Shown piece after piece: positions 25,901 through 32,814 of a stretch of 40,030 nt of DNA. Within the stretch, counting starts at the first letter, position 1; the number at the start of each line of letters is the position of its first letter. The stretch is from Clostridium sp. Lineage in GTDB: Bacteria; Bacillota; Clostridia; Clostridiales; Clostridiaceae. Location: positions 1 through 40,030 of the forward strand of contig NZ_JAHAIF010000023.1 of the NCBI RefSeq assembly GCF_018372875.1, given 5' to 3'. A model generated the notes under the pieces. That model was not told the DNA's origin. It searched no databases and saw only the letters and a list, made by a program, of their open reading frames with translations. A program made the position numbers and the translations under genes.

Positions 25901-27859
25901 AGAGCTTTAGCTAGATTATTCTGGAAATGCTTAGCTAAGAAAGATACAAAAGATTTATTAAGAAATAGATTAAAAGAATTATCTAAGGTTAGTATATTTT
26001 TTGATTCTTCACCTAATTTAGAAAGTTATATTCCATATGTTTCTGATAAGATTGAACAAGAAAATAACAATCTAAATCTATTTAATAAGAGCTATATAAA
26101 AGAGGCTTCAGAGTATCTTTGCCTTGAAATAATGAAAGGGGAAGATTTTGTAGTTAGTAAAGAAGGTAAAATAATATATGATGGATTTATTAGCTATATA
26201 AAAGGAAAAGGATTATTAAATGTTTTCTTATTTTCTATAGAAAATAGTCAAAGGGATATAGAAGGTCTATATTATTTCGTAAAGGAATGTGTTAATGCCT
26301 ATAAAGCAAATATTATAGAAAATAAAATTGGTGGAGAAGATAGTAATTCTGCTATATTTGAAGCTTTAGATGAGGAGGAGATAGAAGGATTACTTAATGA
26401 AGTAATTGTTCTATTGATTGAAGGTGAGACAAAGCTTGGAAGAGTTATTTACGTTGATTCAAATGTAAAGGTGAAAGGACTTATAGGAAGCCATCCTATA
26501 ATAAATAGTGGAGAGTATACTCTGGCTTATACAAAATTCATGAATAAGTTAAAGAAATTTGATGAGATTTATGTTAAGGAATTTATTGAATTCCAAGATA
26601 TTAAGAAAGATCTTATTAATACCTTTAAGAAAAAAATTCATCTTGATGATTTTAAGCCTCAAGTGCTTACTTCCTTTGTAAGAAATCAATTAATTGATAA
26701 AGTATATTTACCTTTAATTGGTGATAATCTAGCAAAACAAATTGGTGTTGTAGGAGAAAATAAGAGAACAGATTCAATGGGATTACTATTGCTTCTTTCC
26801 CCTCCTGGATATGGCAAAACAACATTAATGGAATATATAGCAAGTAGACTTGGAATTATATTAGTTAAGGTAAATGGACCATCTTTAGGATATGAAGTAA
26901 CATCATTAGACCCAGATAAAGCAAATAATACTGGGGCTAGAGAAGAACTTAAAAAGCTTAATGTAGCTTTAAAAATGGGGAATAATGTAATGATATATTT
27001 GGATGATATACAACATTGTAATCCTGAATTCTTACAGAAATTTATTTCTTTATGTGATGGACAAAGAAAAATTGAAGGTGTATACAATGGAGTAGGAGAA
27101 ACCTATGATTTAAGAGGTAAGAAGGTTGCTGTTGTTATGGCTGGAAATCCTTATACTGAAAATGGGGAAAAATTTAAAATTCCAGATATGCTTGCAAATA
27201 GAGCTGATGTATATAATCTTGGAGATATGCTTATGGAGAATGAAGAGGCATTTAAGTTAAGTTATATTGAAAACTCTTTAACTTCTAATCCTATATTAAC
27301 TAAGTTATCCACTACCAGCCCAAAAGATTTATATGGATTAATTGAGATGGCTAATGGAGTAGAAAGAGAAAGTGTAACTCTTGAAAACAATTATTCAATG
27401 GATGAACTTAATGAATATATTAGCGTTCTTCAGAAGTTATTTATGGTAAGAGATATAGTGTTAAAGGTTAATATGGAGTATATTCATTCTGCAGCTCAAA
27501 GTGATGAATATAGAAATGAACCACCATTTAAACTTCAAGGTTCATATAGAAATATGAATAAGATAGCTGAGAAGGTGGTGGCTATAATGAATGATGAGGA
27601 GTTATCTCAAAGAATTCTTATTAGTTATGAAAATGATGCTCAAACATTAACTTCTGGAGCAGAGGCTAATATGCTTAAGTGGAAGGAATTAGTTGGGTGC
27701 ATAACAGATGAAGAAAAGCTACGCTTTGAAGAAATTAAAAGAACTTTTGTTAAGAATAAGCTAGTTAAAGGTAATGACAAACTAGGAGAGGCAGTTTTAG
27801 TGTTGAGTAATCTTACTGAAAATATGGAAATGATTAAGGACATATTAGCCAAAAGATAA
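22901..27859 (+). CDS. Giant AAA+ ATPase of the DUF3686 'DNA repair ATPase' family
   Basis: A 1652-aa protein. The N-terminal third has the DUF3686 pattern: EHNCIPRDMAPVEEYFIFGY, VKVEDNTETGKGVYSEPVED, IILKIKPYKEEEYRYFIFN and TNGEDYQYIFYN, which looks like a beta-propeller-like module. Residues of about 480-880 are helical and coiled-coil rich. The C-terminal AAA+ module has Walker A PPGYGKTT (K1306), Walker B IYLDD (D1368/D1369), sensor-1 N1416 in VVMAGNP and a candidate arginine finger R1434 in LANRAD. AAGGAG overlapping the flotillin stop lies 7 bases before a TTG start at 22901. 'DNA repair' is only the inherited family label; nothing here shows a DNA-binding motif. Gene order suggests a machine attached to a flotillin platform. 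Confidence 0.85.
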   Translation: MSSIDEKGVNENSHDNSKDDMENGTYEVIKNRLLKQGTELKERVEKLNEERKNVFGSIETKILGSERVITEHNCIPRDMAPVEEYFIFGYNVHIGLKSKVELSDVFSIYKYENRSFIKQSLQLINDNDFINDFDELYKYYKNTFFAKFTITEPYFYMIFQTGRDPEDIKVFKWVIEGNKLIYVDSRSEHEVRFKNRSEFRFIKATRDDQRNGLYPHVSIMDKVFVETIGGDLTIKVEDNTETGKGVYSEPVEDADQSLDDAEIYYADLEQMIILKIKPYKEEEYRYFIFNNKLKNVVRIDSIKDTCILLPGNHGIIFPEGYYLQNGEYKIFDVEADKSVFDERISSTNGEDYQYIFYNAYSGSYFIYSYNIIEQKIDTPIVCSGYSRFNSGEMIVFKSENDPRRNHIIQIWQTPYIGKNYVTEGDKDSLLFKIGNKDIVNAMADCRGVYKLIKKGEGYQSIYVDIVRESERIIDSYFWLDKEEVFNLKEVLLNIKESSTFAIGEFEKVTRIKTSTKKQIEGVSKRAEELLNNLKYGSFDSINEYVKALADIRNLRGEISSLKDLRYANFKIVNSLDLNVKEKYEEFSKKCVEFLIHPEGLKPYEEKVKELGLKIDKVNKSMDGKDLEKGMDETSSELELLVDIVSNFKIEDPTMTTKIIEKISSLFSLINNGKARLINRIEDLTKNEMTIQFNAQLKLLSQSVVNYLDISDTVDKCDEYLNKVMIMIQELEGKFVEFDDYILQLSEKREEIYNAFESKKQTILDRLNKRILGLFSSAERILKGVDNRLKNFNSVDEINGYLATDIMVEKVRDIISDLNELGDSVKGDEVTSKLKKVKEEAIRQLKDRQELYINGKDVIKLGKHHFSVNTKAINLSIVQKDESLFYHITGTDFWEKVKEDGIENFKNVFSQSVLSENNEVYRGEYLAYLIFDLAKKNKYESLDILYLKSEEQLVEIVQKFMEPRYQEGYTKGVHDIDGAKILKALLELHQKIDLLIYSSESRALARLFWKCLAKKDTKDLLRNRLKELSKVSIFFDSSPNLESYIPYVSDKIEQENNNLNLFNKSYIKEASEYLCLEIMKGEDFVVSKEGKIIYDGFISYIKGKGLLNVFLFSIENSQRDIEGLYYFVKECVNAYKANIIENKIGGEDSNSAIFEALDEEEIEGLLNEVIVLLIEGETKLGRVIYVDSNVKVKGLIGSHPIINSGEYTLAYTKFMNKLKKFDEIYVKEFIEFQDIKKDLINTFKKKIHLDDFKPQVLTSFVRNQLIDKVYLPLIGDNLAKQIGVVGENKRTDSMGLLLLLSPPGYGKTTLMEYIASRLGIILVKVNGPSLGYEVTSLDPDKANNTGAREELKKLNVALKMGNNVMIYLDDIQHCNPEFLQKFISLCDGQRKIEGVYNGVGETYDLRGKKVAVVMAGNPYTENGEKFKIPDMLANRADVYNLGDMLMENEEAFKLSYIENSLTSNPILTKLSTTSPKDLYGLIEMANGVERESVTLENNYSMDELNEYISVLQKLFMVRDIVLKVNMEYIHSAAQSDEYRNEPPFKLQGSYRNMNKIAEKVVAIMNDEELSQRILISYENDAQTLTSGAEANMLKWKELVGCITDEEKLRFEEIKRTFVKNKLVKGNDKLGEAVLVLSNLTENMEMIKDILAKR

Positions 27860-27904
27860 TTATTAAATATGCTAATAAAAACAAGCTTAAGATTTTAATG
27901 ACAG

Positions 27905-27933
27905 AAGCCACGAATGAGTATCGTGGCTTTTTT
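27905..27933 (+). terminator. Terminator of the flotillin/AAA operon
   Basis: AAGCCACGA (27905-27913) and TCGTGGCTT (27921-27929) pair perfectly and are followed by a T-run. Confidence 0.88.
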
Positions 27934-28020
27934 CATAAGAATCATTAATATTAATTAAGTGGCGAATAAAGGGAACGGCTGATATAATGAGGTTTAGAAT
28001 ATTAATAAAGGAGTCATTAT

Positions 28021-28986
28021 ATGAAGTATTACTTAGCACCAATGGAAGGGATTACTGGATATATATATAGAAATGCTTATGAGAAATTCTTTCATAATAT
28101 TGATAAATACTTTACACCATTTATTGTTCCCAATAAAAGCAGAAGTCTTAAAACAAAAGAGTTAAGGGATATTTTGCCTGAAAATAATGAAGGTATGAAT
28201 ATAGTTCCTCAAATACTTACAAATGATTCAGAGGGATTCGTTGTTACTGTTAAAAAGCTAAAACAACTAGGATACAATGAGGTGAATTTAAATCTAGGAT
28301 GTCCAGCAGGAACAGTTGTTTCAAAAAATAGAGGGTCAGGTTTTCTAGCATTAAGAGATGAACTAGATAGATTCTTAGAGGAAATATATAAAATTGAAGA
28401 TATGAAAATTTCAATAAAGACTAGAATTGGAAAAGACACTCCAGATGAATTTTATAAACTTATAGAGATATATAACAAATATCCATTAGAAGAGTTAATA
28501 ATTCATCCTAGAACTAGAGAGGATTTTTATGGAAACAAACCTAATTTAGAAGTCTTTAAAGATGCATTATTATTAAGCAAAAGTCCTGTGTGTTACAATG
28601 GGGATATCTTTACTGTTGAAGATTATAATAAATTAGTTGATAATTTCAAAGATGTAGATAAAGTTATGTTTGGTAGAGGTGTTTTAGCTAATCCAGGACT
28701 TATAGGAGAGATAAAGGATAATAATTTCATTACTAAAGATATGTTAAAAGCCTTTCATGATGAAGTTTTTCAAAACTACATAGAACTATTTAATGATGAT
28801 AAAAATGCCATGTTTAGAATGAAAGAGCTTTGGGGGTATATGAGATATATGTTTACTGATAATAAAAAGTATGCAAAAAAGATAAAGAAATCTCAAAAAG
28901 TTATAGATTATAAACAAGCTGTTTCAAGTTTATTTATGGAACAAGAGATTATTAAAGGGGCTGGATTGTTTAATAATATGGATTAA
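28021..28986 (+). CDS. tRNA-dihydrouridine synthase family protein
   Basis: A 321-aa FMN enzyme that reduces uridines in the tRNA D-loop. Seen: LAPMEGITGYIYRNAY at the N-terminus, VNLNLGCPAGTVVSKNRGSGFL with catalytic C94, IKTRIGKD, LIIHPRTREDFYGN for tRNA/FMN contacts, CYNGDIFT, and VMFGRGVLANPGLI for the phosphate site. Length is normal for DusA/B/C-like proteins; which uridine it targets cannot be told. AAAGGAG precedes ATG 28021, and a TATAAT at 27983-27988 may be the -10. Confidence 0.92.
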   Translation: MKYYLAPMEGITGYIYRNAYEKFFHNIDKYFTPFIVPNKSRSLKTKELRDILPENNEGMNIVPQILTNDSEGFVVTVKKLKQLGYNEVNLNLGCPAGTVVSKNRGSGFLALRDELDRFLEEIYKIEDMKISIKTRIGKDTPDEFYKLIEIYNKYPLEELIIHPRTREDFYGNKPNLEVFKDALLLSKSPVCYNGDIFTVEDYNKLVDNFKDVDKVMFGRGVLANPGLIGEIKDNNFITKDMLKAFHDEVFQNYIELFNDDKNAMFRMKELWGYMRYMFTDNKKYAKKIKKSQKVIDYKQAVSSLFMEQEIIKGAGLFNNMD

Positions 28987-28989
28987 AGT

Positions 28990-29024
28990 AGAATCTACAC
29001 TTCTATAGTGTGGATTCTTTATAT
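28990..29024 (+). terminator. Terminator after dihydrouridine synthase gene
   Basis: AGAATCTACAC (28990-29000) pairs with GTGTGGATTCT (29008-29018, one G-T pair), followed by TTATAT. The tail is moderate. Confidence 0.7.
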
Positions 29025-29042
29025 AAAAAATGAGAATATATA

Positions 29043-29073
29043 TTGACTTGGAGTTCGCTCCAAGAAGTATACT
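29043..29073 (+). promoter_or_regulatory. MerR-type regulated promoter of dxs
   Basis: TTGACT (29043-29048) and TATACT (29068-29073) are separated by 19 bases instead of 17. The long spacer contains the dyad CTTGGAG-TTCG-CTCCAAG (29048-29065). An over-long spacer with a central dyad is the hallmark of promoters activated by MerR-family proteins, which untwist the DNA. No MerR gene is in the window. Confidence 0.7.
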
Positions 29074-29111
29074 GATTAATATACTAATGTAAAATATAGG
29101 AGGAATTTATT

Positions 29112-30866
29112 ATGGTCTTAAACAGAATTAATGAACCAAAGGATTTAAAACTTCTTAATAAAGAAGAGTTAGGATATTTAGCTAGTGAAATAAGAGAAGT
29201 TTTAATAAGAAAGGTAAGTAGAACAGGTGGACATTTTGGTCCTAACCTAGGAATGGTGGAAGCGACAATAGCAATGCACTATGTATTTAATTCACCAATA
29301 GATAAAATCGTATATGATGTATCTCATCAATCCTATACTCATAAAACTTTGACAGGAAGAAAAAATGCATTCATTAATCCAGATGAATATAAAACTGTTA
29401 CAGGATATACTGAGCCTAGTGAAAGTGAACATGATTTCTTTATAGTAGGGCATACATCTACTTCTGTTAGTTTAGCATGTGGATTAGCAAAAGCAAGAGA
29501 TATAAAGGGTGGAAAAGAAAATATTATTGCTGTTATAGGAGATGGTTCCCTAAGTGGTGGTGAAGCATATGAAGGGTTAAATAATGCAGCTGCATCAGGG
29601 AAAAATATTATAATTTTAGTTAATGATAATGATATGTCTATAGCAGAAAACTATGGAGGGCTTTACAAGAATTTAGAATTACTACGTGAATCTAATGGAA
29701 AGGCTGAAAATAATTTCTTTAAGTCATTAGGATTTGAGTATCATTATATTGATAATGGAAATGACATAGAATCATTAATTGATATATTCTCCAAGGTAAA
29801 GGATATAGACCACCCAGTGGTTATTCATATGCATACAATTAAGGGGAAAGGATATAAGGATGCTGAAGAAAACAAAGAAGCATTTCATTGGGTTAGTCCT
29901 TTTAATTTAGAAACAAAGGAGCCAGTAAATAAACCAACTTCAGGAGAATCTTATAGGAGCATTACTGAAGAGTTTTTAATGAAAAAAGCAAGTGAAGATC
30001 CTAAAGTTGTAGCTATAACAGCAGGAACGCCATCATCAGTTAGCTTGGGGAACTTTAGAAATGAATTTAAAAATCAATTTATAGATGTTGGAATAGCAGA
30101 GGAGCATGCAGTTGCCCTTGCGTCAGGAATAGCATCACAAGGAGGTAAACCTGTAGTTGGATTTTTAAGCTCATTTATCCAAAGAACTTATGATCAGTTA
30201 TCTCAAGATCTTGCTATAAATAATAATCCAGCATTAATAATGGTTTATGGTGGTGGAATAACAGGGGGAGATGTTACTCACCTTGGAATATTTGATATAC
30301 CTTTAATAAGTAATATTCCTAATATAGTTTATCTTGCACCAACTAATAAAGAAGAATATATAGCTATGATGGAATGGGGAATTGAGCAAGATAAATATCC
30401 AGTTGCAATACGTGTTCCTAATATAAATGTAGTATCTACTGGAATTTCTGTAGAGCCTGATTTCCATAATATAAATACATATAAAAAAGTTGAAAGTGGA
30501 AAAGATATAGCAATAATTGGGCTAGGAAATTTCTATCACCTTGGAAAGAAAGTAAAAGAAAAATTAAAATCTGAAATAGGGGTTAATGCTACATTAATAA
30601 ATCCTAGATTTATAAGTGGTATAGATGAGAAGTTATTATATGAACTTTTGGAAGAACATAAATTAGTAATTACTTTAGAAGATGGCGTTTTAGATGGTGG
30701 ATTTGGTGAAAAGATTTCAAGATTCTATGGTGACAAAAATATTAAGGTATTGAATTTTGGAGCTGATAAGGAATTTACTAATGGGGTTTCTAAAGATGAG
30801 TTATATGAGCGTTATCATTTAACAGAGGAGCTAATAGTAGAGGATATAAAAAAATCATTAGAATAG
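29112..30866 (+). CDS. dxs: 1-deoxy-D-xylulose-5-phosphate synthase, short clostridial form
   Basis: A 584-aa thiamine-diphosphate enzyme that condenses pyruvate and glyceraldehyde 3-phosphate at the head of the MEP isoprenoid route; its product also feeds thiamine and pyridoxal synthesis. Landmarks: TGGHFGPNLGMVEATIAMH (H41), YDVSHQSYTHKTLTGR (H72), SESEHDFFIVGHTSTSVS, the ThDP motif GDGSLSGGEA (143-152) ending with NDND (171-174), and VGIAEEHAVALASG in the pyrimidine-binding domain. Canonical enzymes are about 620-640 aa, so this form is shorter, with a reduced linker. A stand-alone promoter of MerR type lies upstream. A transketolase-like relative with other substrates is possible but less likely. 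Confidence 0.82.
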   Translation: MVLNRINEPKDLKLLNKEELGYLASEIREVLIRKVSRTGGHFGPNLGMVEATIAMHYVFNSPIDKIVYDVSHQSYTHKTLTGRKNAFINPDEYKTVTGYTEPSESEHDFFIVGHTSTSVSLACGLAKARDIKGGKENIIAVIGDGSLSGGEAYEGLNNAAASGKNIIILVNDNDMSIAENYGGLYKNLELLRESNGKAENNFFKSLGFEYHYIDNGNDIESLIDIFSKVKDIDHPVVIHMHTIKGKGYKDAEENKEAFHWVSPFNLETKEPVNKPTSGESYRSITEEFLMKKASEDPKVVAITAGTPSSVSLGNFRNEFKNQFIDVGIAEEHAVALASGIASQGGKPVVGFLSSFIQRTYDQLSQDLAINNNPALIMVYGGGITGGDVTHLGIFDIPLISNIPNIVYLAPTNKEEYIAMMEWGIEQDKYPVAIRVPNINVVSTGISVEPDFHNINTYKKVESGKDIAIIGLGNFYHLGKKVKEKLKSEIGVNATLINPRFISGIDEKLLYELLEEHKLVITLEDGVLDGGFGEKISRFYGDKNIKVLNFGADKEFTNGVSKDELYERYHLTEELIVEDIKKSLE

Positions 30867-30918
30867 ATAAAACTGGATATAATAGTATTAATTAAATTAT
30901 AAACAAAGGAGAAAAAAT

Positions 30919-31242
30919 ATGAATTGGAAATATGAATATGAAAGAATATATAGTGAAAATGATAAAGGGGAGTTAATGGCTGAAGTAACTTTTAAACGTG
31001 AAAAAGATGAAGAGGTAAATATAGATCATGTTTATGTTAACCCAGTTTTAAGGGGGCAAGGAGTTGCTTCAAAGGTAATGCTTGTAATGGTAGAGTATTT
31101 AAGAAAAGAAAAGCTTAAAGCAACAGCTACATGTTCATATGCTAATGATTGGTTTAAGAAAAATGAAAAAGAATATTTAGATGTAATTTCTGATAATAAT
31201 ATAGATGCTGTTGTTGCCTGTAAAATAGGTGGAAAACATTAA
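30919..31242 (+). CDS. Small GNAT N-acetyltransferase (YjdJ-like)
   Basis: A 107-aa single-domain protein. VNIDHVYVNPVLRGQGVASKVM has the acetyl-CoA-binding R-G-x-G-x-A loop, and CSYANDWFKKNEKEYLDV matches the C-terminal part of the short GNAT class (about 90-110 aa). AAAGGAG precedes ATG 30919. It lies 52 bases after dxs and may share its transcript, although a TATAAT at 30878-30883 could give an own promoter. The substrate is unknown. Confidence 0.85.
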   Translation: MNWKYEYERIYSENDKGELMAEVTFKREKDEEVNIDHVYVNPVLRGQGVASKVMLVMVEYLRKEKLKATATCSYANDWFKKNEKEYLDVISDNNIDAVVACKIGGKH

Positions 31243-31252
31243 TAGTAAATTA

Positions 31253-31286
31253 GGGTTATGTACAAATGAGTGCGTAACTCTTTTTT
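31253..31286 (+). terminator. Intrinsic terminator after the GNAT gene
   Basis: GGGTTATG (31253-31260) pairs with CGTAACTC (31273-31280) with G-T pairs, followed by TTTTTT. Confidence 0.65.
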
Positions 31287-31302
31287 GTTATGGTAGATTT
31301 TT

Positions 31303-31354
31303 ATATGTCCTTTAATCTATATTTTTGCTGTAAAGTATAGATTAAAAGACATAT
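31303..31354. promoter_or_regulatory. 19-bp inverted repeat upstream of the lipoprotein gene
   Basis: Arms 31303-31321 and 31336-31354 are complementary at 18 of 19 positions, around a 14-base centre. An extended -10 (TGGTAAAAT, 31357-31365) begins right after it, so the dyad covers the -35 region. It may be an operator for an unknown regulator. It is not followed by a T-run on the plus strand, so a terminator role is less likely. Confidence 0.55.
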
Positions 31355-31390
31355 AGTGGTAAAATATAAATGTGGTTAGGAGGGAGTAAA

Positions 31391-32401
31391 ATGAGAAAAA
31401 AGGTCTTTATGTTTTCAATGATTGTTACTATACTAATATCATTTATTGGATGTAGTAATACTAAGGAGGATAATATTGGTGATAGTAACAGAAGTTATGG
31501 AAATACAATAAATAATTATTATAAAGGGATGAGTGCTTGTAAATATAATGATGAAATTTATTTTTCAGGATGGAATGATAGAGCATTTTATAAAATAAAG
31601 AATGATGGAACAGGACTTGAAAAACTAAATAATGATTATCCTAAGGACATAAATATATATAGAAATAATATTTATTATATAGATGAATCGGATCTTGGCA
31701 AAATGGAATTGATTAAAGTTGATTTGGATGGAAAAAGTAACAAAGAGGTATTATCTGATAAGGCTTATAGTGTAATGATTAAAGATGATAAATTAATGTA
31801 TATGGATAGGAATAATTATAACAGTAGTAATTTTATAGTAGTGGATTTAAATACTAATAAAGAGATTAAGAATGTTGAGATGGAAGGAACACCTATAATT
31901 TTTGATGAAAATACATTTATAAAAGATAGTCCAACTTCGGAATATAAAATATTTAAGGATGATAGAACTATAGTTTATGAAGCTAATGAGAAAACTTCTA
32001 ATGATCCTGATATAGTAAATGTAAGTGAAAAATATATTGTATATATGAGTAGTTCACCTGAAACTGGATGTTTTGCTACTTCTATGGATGGAAGAACTAC
32101 AAAAATTAGCGATAATATGTTTCATACTAGGTCAATCATTATAGGAGATGACTTTTATTATTTTAGGAATAGTAAGTTTATAAAGTTAAATTTGATAAAT
32201 GGAAATGTAGAAGAATTATTTGATTTTGAGTTTATTAGTAGTGAGAGCGATGTTAATAATGCTTTAAATAGATCAATGTTTGAATTTGATGGAGTTATTT
32301 ATACTCCTTATGAAGATAAAATTTTACCTATGTATAATACTAAAACAAATGAGATTGAGAAAGTTTTTAATGATCTTGTTTTGAGTAGAATAAAAAAATA
32401 A
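31391..32401 (+). CDS. Lipoprotein with DUF5050-like beta-propeller
   Basis: A 336-aa protein. KKVFMFSMIVTILISFIGC is a lipoprotein signal, with the acylated cysteine in SFIGC near residue 21. After a low-complexity linker the mature part has repeated Y-x-N/D-x2-IYF and IYRNNIYYID blade units (KYNDEIYFSGW, GDDFYYFRN), the pattern of DUF5050 propellers found on clostridial surfaces. AGGAGG stands directly before ATG 31391; the longer frame from 31370 would include the RBS. It would be anchored on the outer face of the membrane. No partner gene is obvious and the function is unknown. Confidence 0.8.
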   Translation: MRKKVFMFSMIVTILISFIGCSNTKEDNIGDSNRSYGNTINNYYKGMSACKYNDEIYFSGWNDRAFYKIKNDGTGLEKLNNDYPKDINIYRNNIYYIDESDLGKMELIKVDLDGKSNKEVLSDKAYSVMIKDDKLMYMDRNNYNSSNFIVVDLNTNKEIKNVEMEGTPIIFDENTFIKDSPTSEYKIFKDDRTIVYEANEKTSNDPDIVNVSEKYIVYMSSSPETGCFATSMDGRTTKISDNMFHTRSIIIGDDFYYFRNSKFIKLNLINGNVEELFDFEFISSESDVNNALNRSMFEFDGVIYTPYEDKILPMYNTKTNEIEKVFNDLVLSRIKK

Positions 32402-32453
32402 ATGATTAACAGAAATTAATTTTTAAGAAAATATAGAGAGATTATTGATAGTT

Positions 32454-32487
32454 AAAAAGTGTTGCAAAATATAGCAGCACTTTTTTT
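32454..32487 (+). terminator. Terminator of the lipoprotein gene
   Basis: AAAAAGTGTTGC (32454-32465) pairs with GCAGCACTTTTT (one G-T pair), followed by more T. Confidence 0.82.
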
Positions 32488-32582
32488 AAATGCATAGGAA
32501 AGTATAAAATTTCAATTAGCTATAAATCAACGGTATTATTAAATTTTCATATTAAAAAATATAAAATAAAGGATAGTAATTT

Positions 32583-32690
32583 TATAATTTCCTTACCTTT
32601 AGTACGGGGGGGAGTGGATATTTGTTTTGATGTGACTTGGAGCTTGCGACGGAACAAGCAAAATAAATATCCGCTACACCTTTTTTAAAT
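32583..32690 (+). ncRNA. Candidate structured RNA with long stem and own terminator
   Basis: A TATAAT at 32583-32588 precedes a G-rich run (32606-32612). Then 32613-32628 pairs with 32660-32675 in a 16-bp stem (two G-T pairs). Inside sits a second hairpin, GCTTG (32642-32646) with CAAGC (32655-32659), and a 13-base one-sided bulge (29-41 in the 326xx numbering). The outer stem is followed by ACACCTTTTTT, like an intrinsic terminator. The region between genes is otherwise empty (32402-32814, 413 bases). It could be a small RNA, a leader element of the PTS operon or a mobile palindromic repeat. I do not recognise a known family. Confidence 0.4.
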
Positions 32691-32757
32691 AAAAGTGTGA
32701 AAATAATTTCATAAAAACATAAAAAAAAGAAAGATAATACTAAAAACAGTAAAAATG

Positions 32758-32799
32758 TTTACATAAACCTTTACAGGTGTAATAATATGAACTGTAAAG
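32758..32799 (+). promoter_or_regulatory. PTS/mannosidase promoter with repeated TGTAAA operator motifs
   Basis: A likely -35 TTTACA (32758-32763) and -10 TAATAA/AATAAT (32780-32786) precede the PTS gene. CTTTACAG (32769-32776) and CTGTAAAG (32792-32799) form an 8-bp inverted repeat around the -10. GTTTACATAAAC and TTACAGGTGTAA are two further small palindromes in the same 40 bases. A repressor site, perhaps for the RpiR protein of the cluster, is inferred. Confidence 0.5.
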
Positions 32800-32814
32800 A
32801 GGAGGTAGAGAGTA

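Noticed and set aside
32632..32659. A second MerR-type promoter, because GTGACTTGGAG resembles the dxs promoter dyad
   Set aside because: The second arm does not match CTCCAAG and no -10 box follows; the resemblance is limited to a few bases.
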